Shown: positions 16,576 to 27,893, counted from the first letter of the stretch. The stretch is 64,000 nt of DNA from Paenibacillus phocaeensis (GCF_900021165.1 NZ_FCOQ01000018.1:458195-522194); one strand, 5' to 3'. The notes: generated by a model from the sequence alone, not told the origin. Made by a program: numbers and translations.

Positions 16576-17325
16576 ATGCTCTACAGAGTGGAAGGAATCG
16601 TCATCCGCAGCATGGATTATGGGGAAGGCAATAAAATCATTACCTTATGCACCGAACAGAACGGCAAAATCGGGGTGCTGGTGCGCGGGGCCAAAAAGGT
16701 CAAGAGCCGCCACGCCGCCCTGACCCAGCCTTTTACACATGGAGAATACGTGTTCTTCCGTCAGAACGGCGGTTTGGGTACCTTAAACCAAGGTGAGATC
16801 ATCGAATCTCACTTTTCTTTGCGTGAGGATCTTTTTCTGGCGGCCTATGCTTCGTATGCTTGCGAGCTGCTAGACAAGACGCTGCAGGACGAAGAGGTCG
16901 GCAGCTTCTGGTATACCCAGTTGAAGGCTTGTCTAACCGGCTTATCCTCGGGGAAGGATCCCCAGATCGTCATCCATCTATTTGAGATGAAAATCCTGCA
17001 GGCGGCCGGCTACGGCCCCTCGTTCGAGAGTTGCGTGTCCTGCGGCCGTGCCGACGATTCACCTTATGTCAGCCCGCGTCTGGGCGGAAGGCTGTGCAGA
17101 GCTTGCCGTCATCAGGACCCCGCTGCGATGCAGGTATCGCCGGGGGTACTCAAGCTGCTGATGCTGTTCGAAAAGATGGACCTGCGCCGGCTCGGCAACG
17201 TAGAGGTCAAAGACGAAACGAAACAGGAGCTGAAAACCGTGATGCGCGCATTTATGGATATGCAGCTCGGACTCAAGCTGAAGTCGCGCCATTTTCTCGA
17301 TCAGCTCGACAAGTATGAAATTTGA
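16576..17325 (+). CDS. recO: DNA repair protein RecO
   Basis: A 249-residue RecO, which with RecR loads RecA on SSB-coated single-stranded DNA. The N-terminal OB fold begins MLYRVEGIVIRSMDYGEGNKI, and a zinc-binding module with C153, C156, C174 and C177 (CVSCGR...LCRAC) is complete. GGGGGAGAAG precedes the ATG. It follows yqzL. The stop codon overlaps the -35 of the downstream glycine T-box promoter, an economical junction. Confidence 0.95.
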   Translation: MLYRVEGIVIRSMDYGEGNKIITLCTEQNGKIGVLVRGAKKVKSRHAALTQPFTHGEYVFFRQNGGLGTLNQGEIIESHFSLREDLFLAAYASYACELLDKTLQDEEVGSFWYTQLKACLTGLSSGKDPQIVIHLFEMKILQAAGYGPSFESCVSCGRADDSPYVSPRLGGRLCRACRHQDPAAMQVSPGVLKLLMLFEKMDLRRLGNVEVKDETKQELKTVMRAFMDMQLGLKLKSRHFLDQLDKYEI

Positions 17326-17350
17326 CGAACCAGATAAAATTAGTTAATAT
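17322..17350 (+). promoter_or_regulatory. Promoter of glyQS T-box transcript
   Basis: TTGACG (17322-17327, overlapping the recO stop), 17-bp spacer, TAATAT (17345-17350). Start predicted near 17357. Confidence 0.65.
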
Positions 17351-17356
17351 ATAAAA

Positions 17357-17641
17357 GAATTTCTGTGCGTTGAACGGGAAGAGTAACGAGGCAAGGTCTA
17401 TACATCGGCTGAACGGATCTTAAAGGATCTCCAGTCGAAGCAAGCGACCGGGGACGGTGAGAGCCCGGATAGACGGTCTTGTGAAACGGCGTCCCGGGAG
17501 CATAACCGATCGTGAAAAGCGGATTTGTCGGCAAGGGTCACCGATAGGCGGCCAGCGGCAAATCAAGTAGGGTGGAACCGCGGGAAGCAACAGCTCTCGT
17601 CCCTACGTCTGACAGCAGGCGTAGAGGCGGGGGCTTTTTAT
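17357..17641 (+). ncRNA. T-box leader regulating glyQS
   Basis: A tRNA-sensing leader in front of the glycyl-tRNA synthetase genes. It has the AAGAGTA (GA/K-turn) motif near 17382, a long stem I region with the GGTGAGAGCCCGG distal element, and the invariant T-box sequence AGGGTGGAACCGCGGG at 17569-17584. A terminator stem (about 17592-17633) and a T run follow (to about 17641). A GGC triplet at 17488-17490 is a candidate glycine specifier. Uncharged tRNA-Gly would favour the antiterminator. Confidence 0.93.
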
Positions 17642-17697
17642 ATTGCCCTGAACCGAGCTTGCTGAACAAACCTGAAGGTTAGGAGATGAGGTTCGCC

Positions 17698-18591
17698 ATG
17701 AGTATTAACTTTCAACAAATGATCTTAACGCTGCAGCAGTTCTGGGCGGAGCAGAATTGTATCGTCGTGCAGCCGTATGACGTGGAAAAAGGAGCGGGTA
17801 CCCTGAACCCGATGACGTTCCTGCGCTCCATCGGCCCTGAGCCGTGGAACGTAGCCTACGTTGAGCCTTCCCGGCGCCCGGCGGACGGCCGTTACGGGGA
17901 GAACCCGAATAGGCTGTACCAGCATCACCAGTTCCAGGTCATTATGAAGCCGTCGCCGGACAATATCCAGGAGATCTACCTGGAGAGCTTGAAGCGGCTC
18001 GGCATTAACCCGCTGGAGCATGACATCCGATTCGTGGAAGACAACTGGGAGCATCCGGGCCTGGGCGCCTGGGGCCTCGGCTGGGAAGTCTGGCTCGATG
18101 GGATGGAAGTGACGCAGTTTACTTACTTCCAACAGGTCGGCGGGATCGAGACGAATCCGGTCGCCGTGGAAATTACCTATGGCATGGAGCGCCTGGCCTC
18201 CTATATCCAGGACAAAGAGAATGTGTTTGATCTCGAATGGGTGGACGGGACATCGTACGGCGATGTTTTCCATCAGGCGGAATATGAGCATTCCAAATAC
18301 ACATTTGAAATCTCCGACGTGAAAATGCTGTTTACGCTGTTCAACATGTACGAGCAGGAAGCCGGCAAAGCGATGGAGCAGCATTTGGTGTTCCCGGCTT
18401 ACGACTATGTGCTGAAATGCTCGCATACGTTTAACCTGCTGGATGCCCGCGGCGCGATCAGCGTGACCGAACGGACGGGATATATCACGCGGGTGCGGAA
18501 TTTGGCGCGCCAGGTTGCCGCAACCTATCTCGAGGAACGCGAGAAGCTCGGCTTCCCGATGCTTCAGAAAGGGGGTGCCGCACGTGGCTAA
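17698..18591 (+). CDS. glyQ: Glycyl-tRNA synthetase alpha subunit
   Basis: A 297-residue catalytic alpha chain of the bacterial alpha2beta2 glycyl-tRNA synthetase. Family blocks [34 protein letters not shown] and [25 protein letters not shown] are intact. The ATG at 17698 is preferred to one 12 bp upstream because the latter sits directly on its Shine-Dalgarno sequence, whereas GATGAGG is well placed for 17698. The 3' end overlaps glyS by 8 bp. Expression is under the T-box upstream. Confidence 0.96.
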   Translation: MSINFQQMILTLQQFWAEQNCIVVQPYDVEKGAGTLNPMTFLRSIGPEPWNVAYVEPSRRPADGRYGENPNRLYQHHQFQVIMKPSPDNIQEIYLESLKRLGINPLEHDIRFVEDNWEHPGLGAWGLGWEVWLDGMEVTQFTYFQQVGGIETNPVAVEITYGMERLASYIQDKENVFDLEWVDGTSYGDVFHQAEYEHSKYTFEISDVKMLFTLFNMYEQEAGKAMEQHLVFPAYDYVLKCSHTFNLLDARGAISVTERTGYITRVRNLARQVAATYLEEREKLGFPMLQKGGAARG

Positions 18592-20665
18592 GGACCTGTT
18601 GTTCGAAATCGGATTAGAGGAAATGCCGGCCCGGTTCATCCGCGCTGCGATGGAGCAATTGAAGGAGCGGACGGTGAAGTGGCTGGAGGAATCGGTCATT
18701 CAACACGGAGCGGTGGAAGCCTATGCAACCCCGCGCCGGTTGGCGGTTTGGGTTAAAGACGTCGCCGAGAAGCAAGAGGACGTGCATGAGGAGGTCAAAG
18801 GGCCTTCGCGCAAAATCGCCCTGGACGAGAACGGCGAATGGAGCAAAGCGGCGCTGGGTTTTGCCCGCAGCCAAGGGGCCAGTCCGGAGCAGTTCACGTT
18901 CCGGGAGGTTGGCGGCACCGAGTATGTCTACGTCAGCAAGAGCCGGATTGGCGTAGAGACGTCCAGCCTGGTCGCAGAGGGATTGCTGGGCATCTTGCAG
19001 GCGATGAATTTTCCGAAAAATATGCGTTGGGGGAATTACGACTTCAAGTTCGTTCGCCCGATCCGCTGGATGGTGGCGTTGTTCGGCAAAGACGTGATCG
19101 ACCTGGAAATCGCCGGTGTGAAGTCCGGCAATGTGACGCGGGGACACCGGTTCCTGGGGAAAGAGACGGTCATTGAAGAGCCGGCGGCTTATGTGGAAAC
19201 GCTGCGCGCCCAGCATGTCATCGCGGATGTAAATGAACGTCAAACCTTAATTCAAAACCAAATCAACGCCCTGGCGCAGGAAAAAGGCTGGCATATCGCA
19301 GTGAAAGAAGATTTGCTGGAGGAAGTGCTGTTCCTGGTGGAGACGCCAACCGTGTTGTTCGGCACGTTTGAGGAATCGTTCCTGAACATTCCGCAGGAGG
19401 TGCTGATCACCTCGATGCGCGAGCACCAGCGGTATTTCCCGGTGTTGAACGAGCAAGGCAATCTGCTTCCTTACTTCGTGACCGTGCGCAACGGCAACAA
19501 CACCTCGCTGGATCTGATTGCCCGCGGCAACGAGAAGGTGCTTCGTGCCCGCTTGTCTGACGCGAAATTCTTCTATGAGGAAGATCAGAAGCTGGCGATC
19601 AAGGACGCGTTGTCCAAGCTGGAAAGCATCGTGTTCCATGACGAGCTCGGCACGATCGGGGACAAGGTGCGCCGCATCCGTCGCAATACGGAGAAGCTGT
19701 CGGCGATGCTTGGCACCGATACCGGGACGGCGGAAGCCGCCGCGCGTACAGCCGAGATTTGCAAATTCGACCTGGTGACGCAAATGGTCTACGAATTTCC
19801 TGAATTGCAAGGGGTCATGGGCGAGGATTATGCCCGCAAAGCAGGCGAACCCGAAGCGGTGGCACGAGGCGTATTCGAGCATTATCAGCCGCGTTTCGCC
19901 GATGATGCCGTACCGGCTTCTTCCGTTGGTTCGATCGTCAGCATCGCCGACAAAATCGATACGATCGCCGGGTGCTTCTCGATCGGCATTATCCCTACCG
20001 GGTCGCAGGATCCGTACGCATTGCGCCGTCAAGCGGCCGGGATTGTGCAGATCATCGTCGAACACCAGCTGTCGGTTTCGTTGACCGACATTTTCAAGCT
20101 GGCGCTGGAGACGCATCAACAATTCCGCGGACTCAAACGCAGCGAAGAGGAAATCTTGAAGGATCTGATGGAATTCTTTGGCCTCCGCGTCAGAAAGACG
20201 CTGTCGGACGAGAATCTCCGCTATGACGTTGTGGATGCGGTCCTGTCGGCCGGCTATGATGATGTCGTCTCTTCGGTTGCTCGCGGCAAGGCGCTGATGG
20301 AAGCCGTTGATACGAAGGAAGACTTCAAGTCGACCGTCGAATCGTTCGGCCGGGTCAGCAACCTTGCGGCGAAAGCGACCGGCGAGAAAGTTCGCTCCGA
20401 TCTGCTCGCCGAACCGGCGGAACAAGCCTTGTATGAAGCGTGGCGTTCGGTCTCTACTGAATACCGGAATACACTCGCTTCGCGGGATGCCGCCGGTGCG
20501 TTGGAACGGATCGGCGGACTAAGAGAGGCAATCACCGTATTCTTTGATGCCGTTATGGTTATGGCTGAGGACGATGCGATTCGGACGAACCGCTTGGCCT
20601 TGCTGGCTGCAATCGATGAGGATCTCAAGGCATTTGCCGATTTCGGCAAATTGGTTTGGGCCTAA
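18584..20665 (+). CDS. glyS: Glycyl-tRNA synthetase beta subunit
   Basis: A 693-residue beta subunit, which supplies tRNA-binding domains (an HD-like region and a DALR/anticodon-binding C-terminus). The GTG at 18584 is chosen because it gives the family start [17 protein letters not shown] and has GGGGGTG upstream; an in-frame extension to 18515 would lie in glyQ. The central [20 protein letters not shown] and [14 protein letters not shown] motifs are present. It overlaps glyQ by 8 bp, so the two chains are translationally coupled. Confidence 0.96.
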   Translation: MAKDLLFEIGLEEMPARFIRAAMEQLKERTVKWLEESVIQHGAVEAYATPRRLAVWVKDVAEKQEDVHEEVKGPSRKIALDENGEWSKAALGFARSQGASPEQFTFREVGGTEYVYVSKSRIGVETSSLVAEGLLGILQAMNFPKNMRWGNYDFKFVRPIRWMVALFGKDVIDLEIAGVKSGNVTRGHRFLGKETVIEEPAAYVETLRAQHVIADVNERQTLIQNQINALAQEKGWHIAVKEDLLEEVLFLVETPTVLFGTFEESFLNIPQEVLITSMREHQRYFPVLNEQGNLLPYFVTVRNGNNTSLDLIARGNEKVLRARLSDAKFFYEEDQKLAIKDALSKLESIVFHDELGTIGDKVRRIRRNTEKLSAMLGTDTGTAEAAARTAEICKFDLVTQMVYEFPELQGVMGEDYARKAGEPEAVARGVFEHYQPRFADDAVPASSVGSIVSIADKIDTIAGCFSIGIIPTGSQDPYALRRQAAGIVQIIVEHQLSVSLTDIFKLALETHQQFRGLKRSEEEILKDLMEFFGLRVRKTLSDENLRYDVVDAVLSAGYDDVVSSVARGKALMEAVDTKEDFKSTVESFGRVSNLAAKATGEKVRSDLLAEPAEQALYEAWRSVSTEYRNTLASRDAAGALERIGGLREAITVFFDAVMVMAEDDAIRTNRLALLAAIDEDLKAFADFGKLVWA

Positions 20666-20687
20666 TAGTTGGGAAGTGATGAGCGTG

Positions 20688-20722
20688 TGGCTGACGGTAA
20701 GCGAAGGGCTTGCCGTCAGCCA
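20688..20722 (+). terminator. Long hairpin after glyS (terminator-like, no T run)
   Basis: TGGCTGACGGTAAGC pairs with GCTTGCCGTCAGCCA (15 bp with one G-U pair) across a 5-nt loop. There is no T tract after it, so it may be a transcript-stabilizing 3' end or factor-dependent stop rather than a classical terminator. Confidence 0.5.
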
Positions 20723-20818
20723 TCCCTCGCTTATCGGCCAAAAACGCTGAGATTCGGCTTGTCCTTGTTTAGAATAGGCCGATTCAAGGTTATATTGTAA
20801 TACATGGAGGCATGGAGG

Positions 20819-21268
20819 ATGCGGATCGTCGTCGATGGGGATTCCTGTCCGGTCAAGACGGAAATTGCCGAAACAGCCGGCAGGTTTGGCGTACCGGTGC
20901 TGATGGTGGCCTCATACGATCATGTTTTACAGCCCGAACCGGGAGTGAAGGTTGTTCAGGTTGACCGGAGCGGTCAAAGCGCCGACCTCTATATCGCCGC
21001 TCACGTCGAGAAAGGCGATATTGTTGTGACCCAGGATTATGGCCTGGCAGCCCTGGTGATTGCGAGAGCTTGCTACGGCTTATCTCCCCGCGGCGATGTC
21101 TACCATGCCGGGAATATCGACTATTTGCTGGAGCGCCGCCACTACCAGGCTAAGGCAAGGCGCGCAGGGCACCACAGCAAAGGACCAAGGCCGTTTACCG
21201 GCGAAGATCGCGAGCGGTTTACGGAGGCTTTGTCAAAACTTTTGTCACGTTTGCAGGAGAATGTATAG
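20819..21268 (+). CDS. yqxD: YaiI/YqxD family protein (DUF188)
   Basis: A 149-residue DUF188 protein with the family start MRIVVDGDSCPVK and the DIVVTQDYGLAALV and SPRGDVY motifs; the fold resembles PIN-type nuclease domains, but activity is not established. The ATG at 20819 is preferred over 20804 because GGAGG lies 8 bp upstream of it. It sits between glyS and dnaG, its normal Bacillales position. A perfect 8-bp inverted repeat, AAAATGTC/GACATTTT, lies at 21308-21332 between it and dnaG. Confidence 0.9.
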   Translation: MRIVVDGDSCPVKTEIAETAGRFGVPVLMVASYDHVLQPEPGVKVVQVDRSGQSADLYIAAHVEKGDIVVTQDYGLAALVIARACYGLSPRGDVYHAGNIDYLLERRHYQAKARRAGHHSKGPRPFTGEDRERFTEALSKLLSRLQENV

Positions 21269-21369
21269 TTTTAGCGAATTACTATTTACGTGTCACCCGA
21301 GAACAGCAAAATGTCGGTAATTTTGACATTTTCGATGATTCTCACGCGTGAAAGATGAAGGTGATTGGG

Positions 21370-23193
21370 ATGAGTACCGGACGTGGCATTCCGGAGGAAG
21401 TCATCGAGGCGGTTCTGCGTCAGCATGATATCGTCGACACGGTCAGCAAGCACGTTCATCTAACGAAACAGGGGAAGTATATGAAGGGGTTATGCCCGTT
21501 TCATTCGGAGAAAACCCCGTCGTTTACGGTCACACCCGAACGCCAAATCTTCCATTGTTACGGCTGCGGCAAAGGCGGGAACGCCATCAAATTCAGGATG
21601 GAAATCGAAGGATTAACCTTCCCCGAAGCGGTCAGAGTTATGGCGGAAGAGGCGCACATCCCTTATGAGGATAAGGGGAGAGGCTACGGCGATTCACCGC
21701 GTAGCCAGGAGTTGGAAGAGCTGCTGCAGGCCCATGAATGGTCCTCCAAGCTTTATCATTATTTGTTGAAGAATACCGAATACGGCAAGCCGGCGATGGA
21801 GTATTTGAAATCCCGCGGCTTCACCGACAAAGCCATCGATACGTTCCAGATCGGTTACGCGCCCGCGAGATGGGATACGCTCGTCCAGTTTTTGGACAAA
21901 CGATCATTTAATCTGGAAGCGATGGAGAAGGGTGGCTTGTTATCGTCCAGGCAGGACGGTTCCGGATTTGTGGACCGTTTCCGCGACCGGGTGATTTTCC
22001 CGCTTCATAATCGAAGCGGCAAAGTGATCGCGTTTGCGGGAAGAGTGCTGGGCGACGGGCAACCGAAATATTTGAACTCGCCGGAAAGCAAGCTGTTTAC
22101 CAAAAGCCGAGTTCTGTACAATCTGCATCAAGCGAAGAACGAGATCCGCAAGACGGGGCAAATCGTCCTGTTCGAGGGTTACGGCGACGTGATCAGCGCA
22201 TGGGAAGCCGGAGTTCATAATGGGGTAGCTACTATGGGGACCGCCTTAACGGAGAGCCATGCAGCAATCATGCGCGGCCTGGCCGACGAAGTGTTGGTCT
22301 GTTATGACGGCGATTCCGCCGGACAAGCTGCCGCATTAAAGAGCATACCGATTCTTGAAGGCGCAGGGTTTACCCAGGTGAAAATTGCATTGCTCAGCGA
22401 AGGGCTGGATCCCGACGAATTCATCCAAAAGTACGGAGCCGAGCGGTTCCGCCATCAAGTTTTGGACGGCGCGGTTTCCTCCGTCAAATTTAGGCTTATA
22501 TATCTGAGGAAAAACCATATACTGCTAGAAGAAGACGGAAAGATCGCATATATCAAAGAGGCGATGCCGATTATTGCCGCGCTCTCCTCCCCTAGCGAAC
22601 GGGAGATCTATCTGAAGGAGCTCTCCGCCGATTTGCAGGTCTCCTTCGACAGCTTGAAGCAGGAATGCAATGAGCTGAGAACGGTTATGCAAAAAAAGGC
22701 AGATGCCGGGGATAATAAGCCCGAAAGGTGGAATAATGGTAGGCATAAAAAAGGGCAGGCATCCATGCCGACGTTGCTGCCCGCTTTTCATGCGGCGGAA
22801 CGGAGACTGCTCTCCTTCATGCTGCAGGACGAAGAGGTGTCCCGGTATGTAGGCGAACGCCTGGGGACAAATTTTAACATCGAAGATCATGTGGCGATTG
22901 CCGCTTATCTATACGCCTATTATGCGCAAGGGAAAACCCCGGATGCCAGCCGTTTCATCTCCTCACTGCAGGATGAGCGGTTAGAGCAGACGGTCATTTC
23001 AATCGCGATGATGGATACACCGGCCGAATGGACGACGCAGGAGCTGGACGATTGTATTCGCGAAATTCAGAAGGTTCCGCTGCTTGATCAGATCAAACGC
23101 AAGAAAGAAGAAATGGTAGCCGCGGAACGGGCCGGCGATTTTATGCGAGCGGCGCAAATTGCAAGTGAGATTATTGCCCTAGAGAGACAGTAA
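21370..23193 (+). CDS. dnaG: DNA primase
   Basis: A 607-residue primase making RNA primers for replication. The CHC2 zinc finger is intact (C42, H45, C63, C66 in LCPFHSEKTP...FHCYGCGKGGN), followed by the RNA polymerase domain, the TOPRIM metal motif FEGYGDVIS with CYDGDSAG, and a C-terminal helicase-binding domain. Residues about 445-470 form a basic linker. The ATG at 21370 has AAGGTG 6 bp upstream and gives the usual N-terminus STGRGIPEEVIE; an upstream ATG at 21355 lacks this. It precedes sigA as in B. subtilis. Confidence 0.96.
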   Translation: MSTGRGIPEEVIEAVLRQHDIVDTVSKHVHLTKQGKYMKGLCPFHSEKTPSFTVTPERQIFHCYGCGKGGNAIKFRMEIEGLTFPEAVRVMAEEAHIPYEDKGRGYGDSPRSQELEELLQAHEWSSKLYHYLLKNTEYGKPAMEYLKSRGFTDKAIDTFQIGYAPARWDTLVQFLDKRSFNLEAMEKGGLLSSRQDGSGFVDRFRDRVIFPLHNRSGKVIAFAGRVLGDGQPKYLNSPESKLFTKSRVLYNLHQAKNEIRKTGQIVLFEGYGDVISAWEAGVHNGVATMGTALTESHAAIMRGLADEVLVCYDGDSAGQAAALKSIPILEGAGFTQVKIALLSEGLDPDEFIQKYGAERFRHQVLDGAVSSVKFRLIYLRKNHILLEEDGKIAYIKEAMPIIAALSSPSEREIYLKELSADLQVSFDSLKQECNELRTVMQKKADAGDNKPERWNNGRHKKGQASMPTLLPAFHAAERRLLSFMLQDEEVSRYVGERLGTNFNIEDHVAIAAYLYAYYAQGKTPDASRFISSLQDERLEQTVISIAMMDTPAEWTTQELDDCIREIQKVPLLDQIKRKKEEMVAAERAGDFMRAAQIASEIIALERQ

Positions 23194-23238
23194 GACGACG
23201 GACTTTCGGTGATGTTTCTAGGGAGGAGGGAGCCAGAA

Positions 23239-24366
<1,128 letters not shown>

Positions 24367-24389
24367 GCGGACCGGACCGCCTGCAACCT

Positions 24390-24427
24390 TGACCTTCTGC
24401 AGCTAAGCAGCAAGGTCATTTTTGTTG
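24390..24427 (+). terminator. Intrinsic terminator after sigA
   Basis: TGACCTTCTGC pairs with GCAGCAAGGTCA (one bulge) and is followed by TTTTTGTT. Confidence 0.8.
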
Positions 24428-24433
24428 AACGGC

Positions 24434-24618
24434 GTAACGGAACGTAAAGACCTTATTTTAGGATTTCCCGGCGTTTTTCCGCTGTAACGGACTCTAGAGA
24501 CCTTATTTCGCCCGGTTGACGGCCATTTGACTACTTTGGACCTTAATAAGGTCTTCTCGATCCGTTAGAATTCGGACCCGCTCAAATGCCGGTCGATAAC
24601 GGCTCTGGGTTCCGTTAG
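24434..24618. repeat. 185-bp quasi-palindromic element (family R), copy 2, opposite orientation
   Basis: Units at 24434-24458 and 24484-24508 (forward) and at 24544-24568 and 24594-24618 (reverse), so offsets 0, 50, 110 and 160 exactly as in the other copies. Its first spacer, reverse-complemented, resembles the third spacer of the 14.8 kb copy (both contain GCCGGGAAAT), and its G-initial GTAACGGAACGTA unit is at the left rather than the right end. It is therefore inserted in the opposite orientation. It fills most of the 24367-24683 gap. Confidence 0.85.
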
Positions 24619-24683
24619 TCGGTTGCGGAAGGCGCGGCGGCCTGGCTGAATTTCTTGAACAACCATGGGAGAAGGTGTTCTGC

Positions 24684-25514
24684 TTGGATCAGGATAAACG
24701 CAAGATCATTTTGAAGGAAATCGATCACTGGCGCAGAAGCCGCCTGTTGCCTGAGCAATATTGCGATTTCCTGGAAAATCTATATAAAGATCAGACCGAA
24801 GGATCGTCATCCCGTTCAGGTTTCACGCTGAAGACCCTGATTCAACAAGGAAGCCTGAAGCTATGGTCCCTTTCATTTGGAATAATTTCCTTCTTTTTCT
24901 TTATTGTTTTTTATTTTAACGTTTTTCCCTGGGGTTTGCAAATCGCCGTGGCGCTGCTGCTTTCGGCGGCCTGCTATGCCTTGTCGGCCTATTATCGGCG
25001 GAGTAAAACGTTGTTCTCCATGTCGATGGCCGGACTCGGCAGCCTGCTGCTGCTGGGCTTCGGCAGCTGGATCATTACCATCCAGGGGTGGCCGTCCGGC
25101 ATCGGAACAACGCTGCTGATCGCTTTTTGCGGGTTCGTCTGGCTTGTCTTGGGGTACGCGCTGCAGCTTGGGATAATCAGTTACTGCGGGTTTGCCTGCG
25201 GGATGCTGTTGTACGCTTTCTTGCTCGGCCAAATGAACCCGGACGCGTCGTGGGGGATGCTGCAGGTGTTTTGGCTTCCGCTGGCGGCGATCTTCTTCTG
25301 GCTGAGCTGGCTCGGGTACCATCGGCTTAAGGCGATGGCTCCTGTGTTCTTTGCCGTTTCGGTTTCCTTATGGGTTATGCCGGAAGCCGATGCCTTCCTG
25401 CTGCGGGACGCCGAACTCTCTGCCATGCCGGCGTTGATTCTCCTAAAGATCATTGCGGCCTTTGTTATTTTGTTTGGATTACGGAAAAAATGGGTGGTGT
25501 GGATAACGACATGA
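24684..25514 (+). CDS. Multi-pass membrane protein of unknown function
   Basis: A 276-residue protein I do not recognise beyond being a membrane protein. About 60 hydrophilic N-terminal residues (DQDKRKIILKEIDHWRRSRLLPEQYCDFLENLY, written as separate helices) precede roughly eight hydrophobic segments from about residue 62 to the end. The N-terminal segment resembles the short cytoplasmic head of DUF2157-type membrane proteins, but this is only a suggestion. The TTG at 24684 is chosen since GGGAGAAGG is 8 bp upstream; GTG at 24675 overlaps that sequence. It overlaps the trmK start by 4 bp, so it is cotranscribed with trmK. Confidence 0.75.
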   Translation: MDQDKRKIILKEIDHWRRSRLLPEQYCDFLENLYKDQTEGSSSRSGFTLKTLIQQGSLKLWSLSFGIISFFFFIVFYFNVFPWGLQIAVALLLSAACYALSAYYRRSKTLFSMSMAGLGSLLLLGFGSWIITIQGWPSGIGTTLLIAFCGFVWLVLGYALQLGIISYCGFACGMLLYAFLLGQMNPDASWGMLQVFWLPLAAIFFWLSWLGYHRLKAMAPVFFAVSVSLWVMPEADAFLLRDAELSAMPALILLKIIAAFVILFGLRKKWVVWITT

Positions 25515-26272
25515 AACTATCAGCTAGATTGCAGCTCATTGCCGATTGGCTTCCGCCCGGATGCCGGTTCGCCGATATCGGCTCGGACCACGCGCTATTG
25601 CCGGTTGCTGCGGTGCGCAGCGGACAAGCGGCCTTCGCCGTTGCCGGCGAGGTGAACGACGGCCCGCTGGAAGCGGCACGCCGCCAGGTGGCCGAGGCAG
25701 GAGAGGCGGGGCGCATCTCCGTGCGCAAGGGGGATGGACTCGCTGTCATCGCCATCGGCGAAGTGGACGCGATCACCATCGCCGGGATGGGCGGCGCGCT
25801 GATCGCTTCTATATTAGACGAAGGCCAAGCGAAGCTGGCCGGCGTCAAGCGGCTCGTGCTGCAGCCGAACGTAGGCGGTGAATTTGTCCGCCGCTGGCTG
25901 CTTGCGCACGATTGGTACTTGGCTGAAGAGGCCATTCTCGAGGAGGACGGCAAAATTTACGAGGTAATGATGGCCGAAGCAATGCCCGATGCGGAGGTGA
26001 GGAACGACGAATTGTACCGCGAACGCGAATTGGAGGACGGGCGGGTCCGTCTGACCCGCGAGTTGCAGCTTATGATGGGGCCAAGGTTAACGGCGGCACC
26101 TAACGCTGTCTTTTTCACCAAATGGGAATCGGAGCTGCGCAAGCTGGAGAGCATTCGCCGGTCGGTCGCCTCGTCAACGCTGGAGTCGTCCCGTCAGAAG
26201 GAAGCCGAGCTCGCCCGGTTATCGGAACAAATCAAGGAGGTGCTGGCATGTTTGCCAAGGGACAAACGGTAG
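25511..26272 (+). CDS. trmK: tRNA (adenine(22)-N1)-methyltransferase TrmK
   Basis: A 253-residue class I SAM-dependent methyltransferase that methylates A22 in the D-loop of tRNAs. The family start KLSARLQLIADWLPPG, the SAM-binding motif FADIGSDHALLP and the conserved AGMGGALI are present. The ATG at 25511 overlaps the upstream gene stop (ATGA), which supports this start over a longer in-frame extension. The 3' end overlaps the Nif3-family gene by 25 bp; the trmK-yqfO pair is conserved in Bacillales. Confidence 0.94.
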   Translation: MKLSARLQLIADWLPPGCRFADIGSDHALLPVAAVRSGQAAFAVAGEVNDGPLEAARRQVAEAGEAGRISVRKGDGLAVIAIGEVDAITIAGMGGALIASILDEGQAKLAGVKRLVLQPNVGGEFVRRWLLAHDWYLAEEAILEEDGKIYEVMMAEAMPDAEVRNDELYRERELEDGRVRLTRELQLMMGPRLTAAPNAVFFTKWESELRKLESIRRSVASSTLESSRQKEAELARLSEQIKEVLACLPRDKR

Positions 26273-27363
26273 TGCAATACGTGGAGCAGCTCGCTCCCAA
26301 GCATGTCGCAATGGAAGGAGATAAGATCGGACTTCAGTTGGGCAGCCTCCAGAAGGAGATTCGCAACGTGCTGGTCGCGTTGGATGTGAACGAGGAAGTG
26401 GTGGACGAGGCGATCTCCCTGGATGTGGACTTGATTGTCGCCCATCATGCCATCATCTATCGTCCGCTGCCCCATTTGCAAAGTGATACGCCGATGGGGA
26501 AGGTGTATGAGAAGCTGATCAAGAACGACATCACCGTGTATATTGCCCATACGAATCTCGATGTCACGGACGGCGGAATGAACGATTGGATGGCGGAGGC
26601 CTTGGGCATCGAAAGCGCCGGTTCGCTTGAAGATGTACATACGGACAACCTGTACAAACTCGTCGTATTTGTGCCGAAGGATCATCATGAGCAGGTGTTG
26701 AAGGCGATGCTTAACGCAGGGGCGGGTCATATCGGCAATTACAGCCATTGCAGCTTCAACCTCGAAGGTTACGGCACATTTAAGCCAGGGGAGGGAACCG
26801 ATCCGTTCATCGGGACCGAAGGCAAGCTGGAGCGGGTGGAGGAGGTGCGTATCGAGACCGTTGTCCCCCACAGTTTGCGCAGCAAGGTCATCCAAGCCAT
26901 GCTGAAGCAGCATCCTTATGAAGAGGTTGCGTATGATCTGTATCCCATGGATTTGAAGGGCCGCACCTTCGGATTGGGGCGGGTCGGCAAGCTGACGGAG
27001 CCGGTTACACTGCGGGAATTCGTAGAGCGGGTCAAAGCGCGGCTGGAGGTGCCGATGGTTCGGGTTGTCGGCGATTTGGACCGGCCGGTTCGCAAGGCGG
27101 CTGTCTTGGGCGGTTCGGGCGGACGGTACTGGAAAAACGCCCAGTTTCGCGGCGCCGACGTGCTCGTGACGGGGGATGTGGATTACCATACCGCGCAGGA
27201 TGCCTGGATGGCCGGGGTCGCGATCGTGGATCCGGGGCATAATGCGGAGAAGATCATGAAACCCCGTGTTGCCGCCTGGCTGACCGAGAGGTTGACCGAG
27301 GACAAATACGCCACTCGCGTGCACATTTCCCAAGTCAATACGGAGCCGTTCCGGTTTCTGTAA
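26248..27363 (+). CDS. yqfO: Nif3-like dinuclear metal centre protein YqfO
   Basis: A 371-residue Nif3/YqfO-family protein. The start at 26248 has AAGGAGG 7 bp upstream. The two Nif3 lobes provide metal ligands in VAHHAIIY (near residues 66-73) and later HNAEK, and they flank a central CutA1-like insertion (about residues 128-240, VFVPKDHHEQVLKAMLNAG...) that marks the long Gram-positive form. Family members bind two metal ions; a role as a GTP cyclohydrolase-like or metal-related factor is debated. It overlaps trmK by 25 bp. rnpB follows. Confidence 0.92.
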   Translation: MFAKGQTVVQYVEQLAPKHVAMEGDKIGLQLGSLQKEIRNVLVALDVNEEVVDEAISLDVDLIVAHHAIIYRPLPHLQSDTPMGKVYEKLIKNDITVYIAHTNLDVTDGGMNDWMAEALGIESAGSLEDVHTDNLYKLVVFVPKDHHEQVLKAMLNAGAGHIGNYSHCSFNLEGYGTFKPGEGTDPFIGTEGKLERVEEVRIETVVPHSLRSKVIQAMLKQHPYEEVAYDLYPMDLKGRTFGLGRVGKLTEPVTLREFVERVKARLEVPMVRVVGDLDRPVRKAAVLGGSGGRYWKNAQFRGADVLVTGDVDYHTAQDAWMAGVAIVDPGHNAEKIMKPRVAAWLTERLTEDKYATRVHISQVNTEPFRFL

Positions 27364-27436
27364 GAGACTCGAGGGCAGCGGGAATCCGGAGCTGCCAATG
27401 CTGGAACTATACGTCAGGGTTACCGTCAATACGCTC

Positions 27437-27465
27437 TTGTCAGCAGACGGCAATGCCTGTATACT
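27437..27465 (+). promoter_or_regulatory. Promoter of rnpB
   Basis: TTGTCA (27437-27442), 17-bp spacer, TATACT (27460-27465); start near 27472, about 10 nt before the mature 5' end. Confidence 0.8.
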
Positions 27466-27482
27466 ATCAAGTGTTGCCTTTC

Positions 27483-27893
27483 GAAAGTTTGACAGACAAT
27501 CGCCGGCGGCTGAAGAGCCGCGGGAGGAAAGTCCGGGCTCCATAGGGCAGGGTGCTGGATAACGTCCAGTCAGCGCGAGCTGAAGGATAGTGCCACAGAA
27601 ATGGACCGCCGATGGACTTCTCCACTTCGTGGAGTCGTCACAGGCAAGGATGGAACCGAGGTGTAAGAGACCCCGAGGAACGCTGGCGACTTCGTTCCTG
27701 GTAAACCCCACCTGGAGCAAGACCTAATGGGACGCAGCTTCTTCGCGAAGCGGCCTTAGCCCGAGGCGCGTCCGGGTTGGTTGCTGGAGCCGCCCAGTAA
27801 TGTGCGGCCTAGATAGATGATTGTCACTCAAGGCGGGAGGGTAGTTCCCGTTATACCGCAACGAGTACAGAACCCGGCTTACGGCAAACTTTC
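27483..27893 (+). ncRNA. rnpB: RNase P RNA, class B
   Basis: The catalytic RNA of RNase P. P1 is formed by GAAAGTTTG at the 5' end and CAAACTTTC at the 3' end. Conserved blocks include GGAGGAAAGTCCGGGCTCC (CR-I), the ACAGAAA region, and GAGTACAGAACCCGGCTTAC near the 3' end. Its length of about 411 nt and the overall layout match the Bacillus type. It has its own promoter and a bidirectional terminator beyond its 3' end. Confidence 0.97.

Noticed and set aside
26194-27720. 508-codon antisense frame across the Nif3 gene and rnpB
   Set aside because: It spans both a well-identified protein gene and RNase P RNA on the other strand and has no domain or ribosome binding site.
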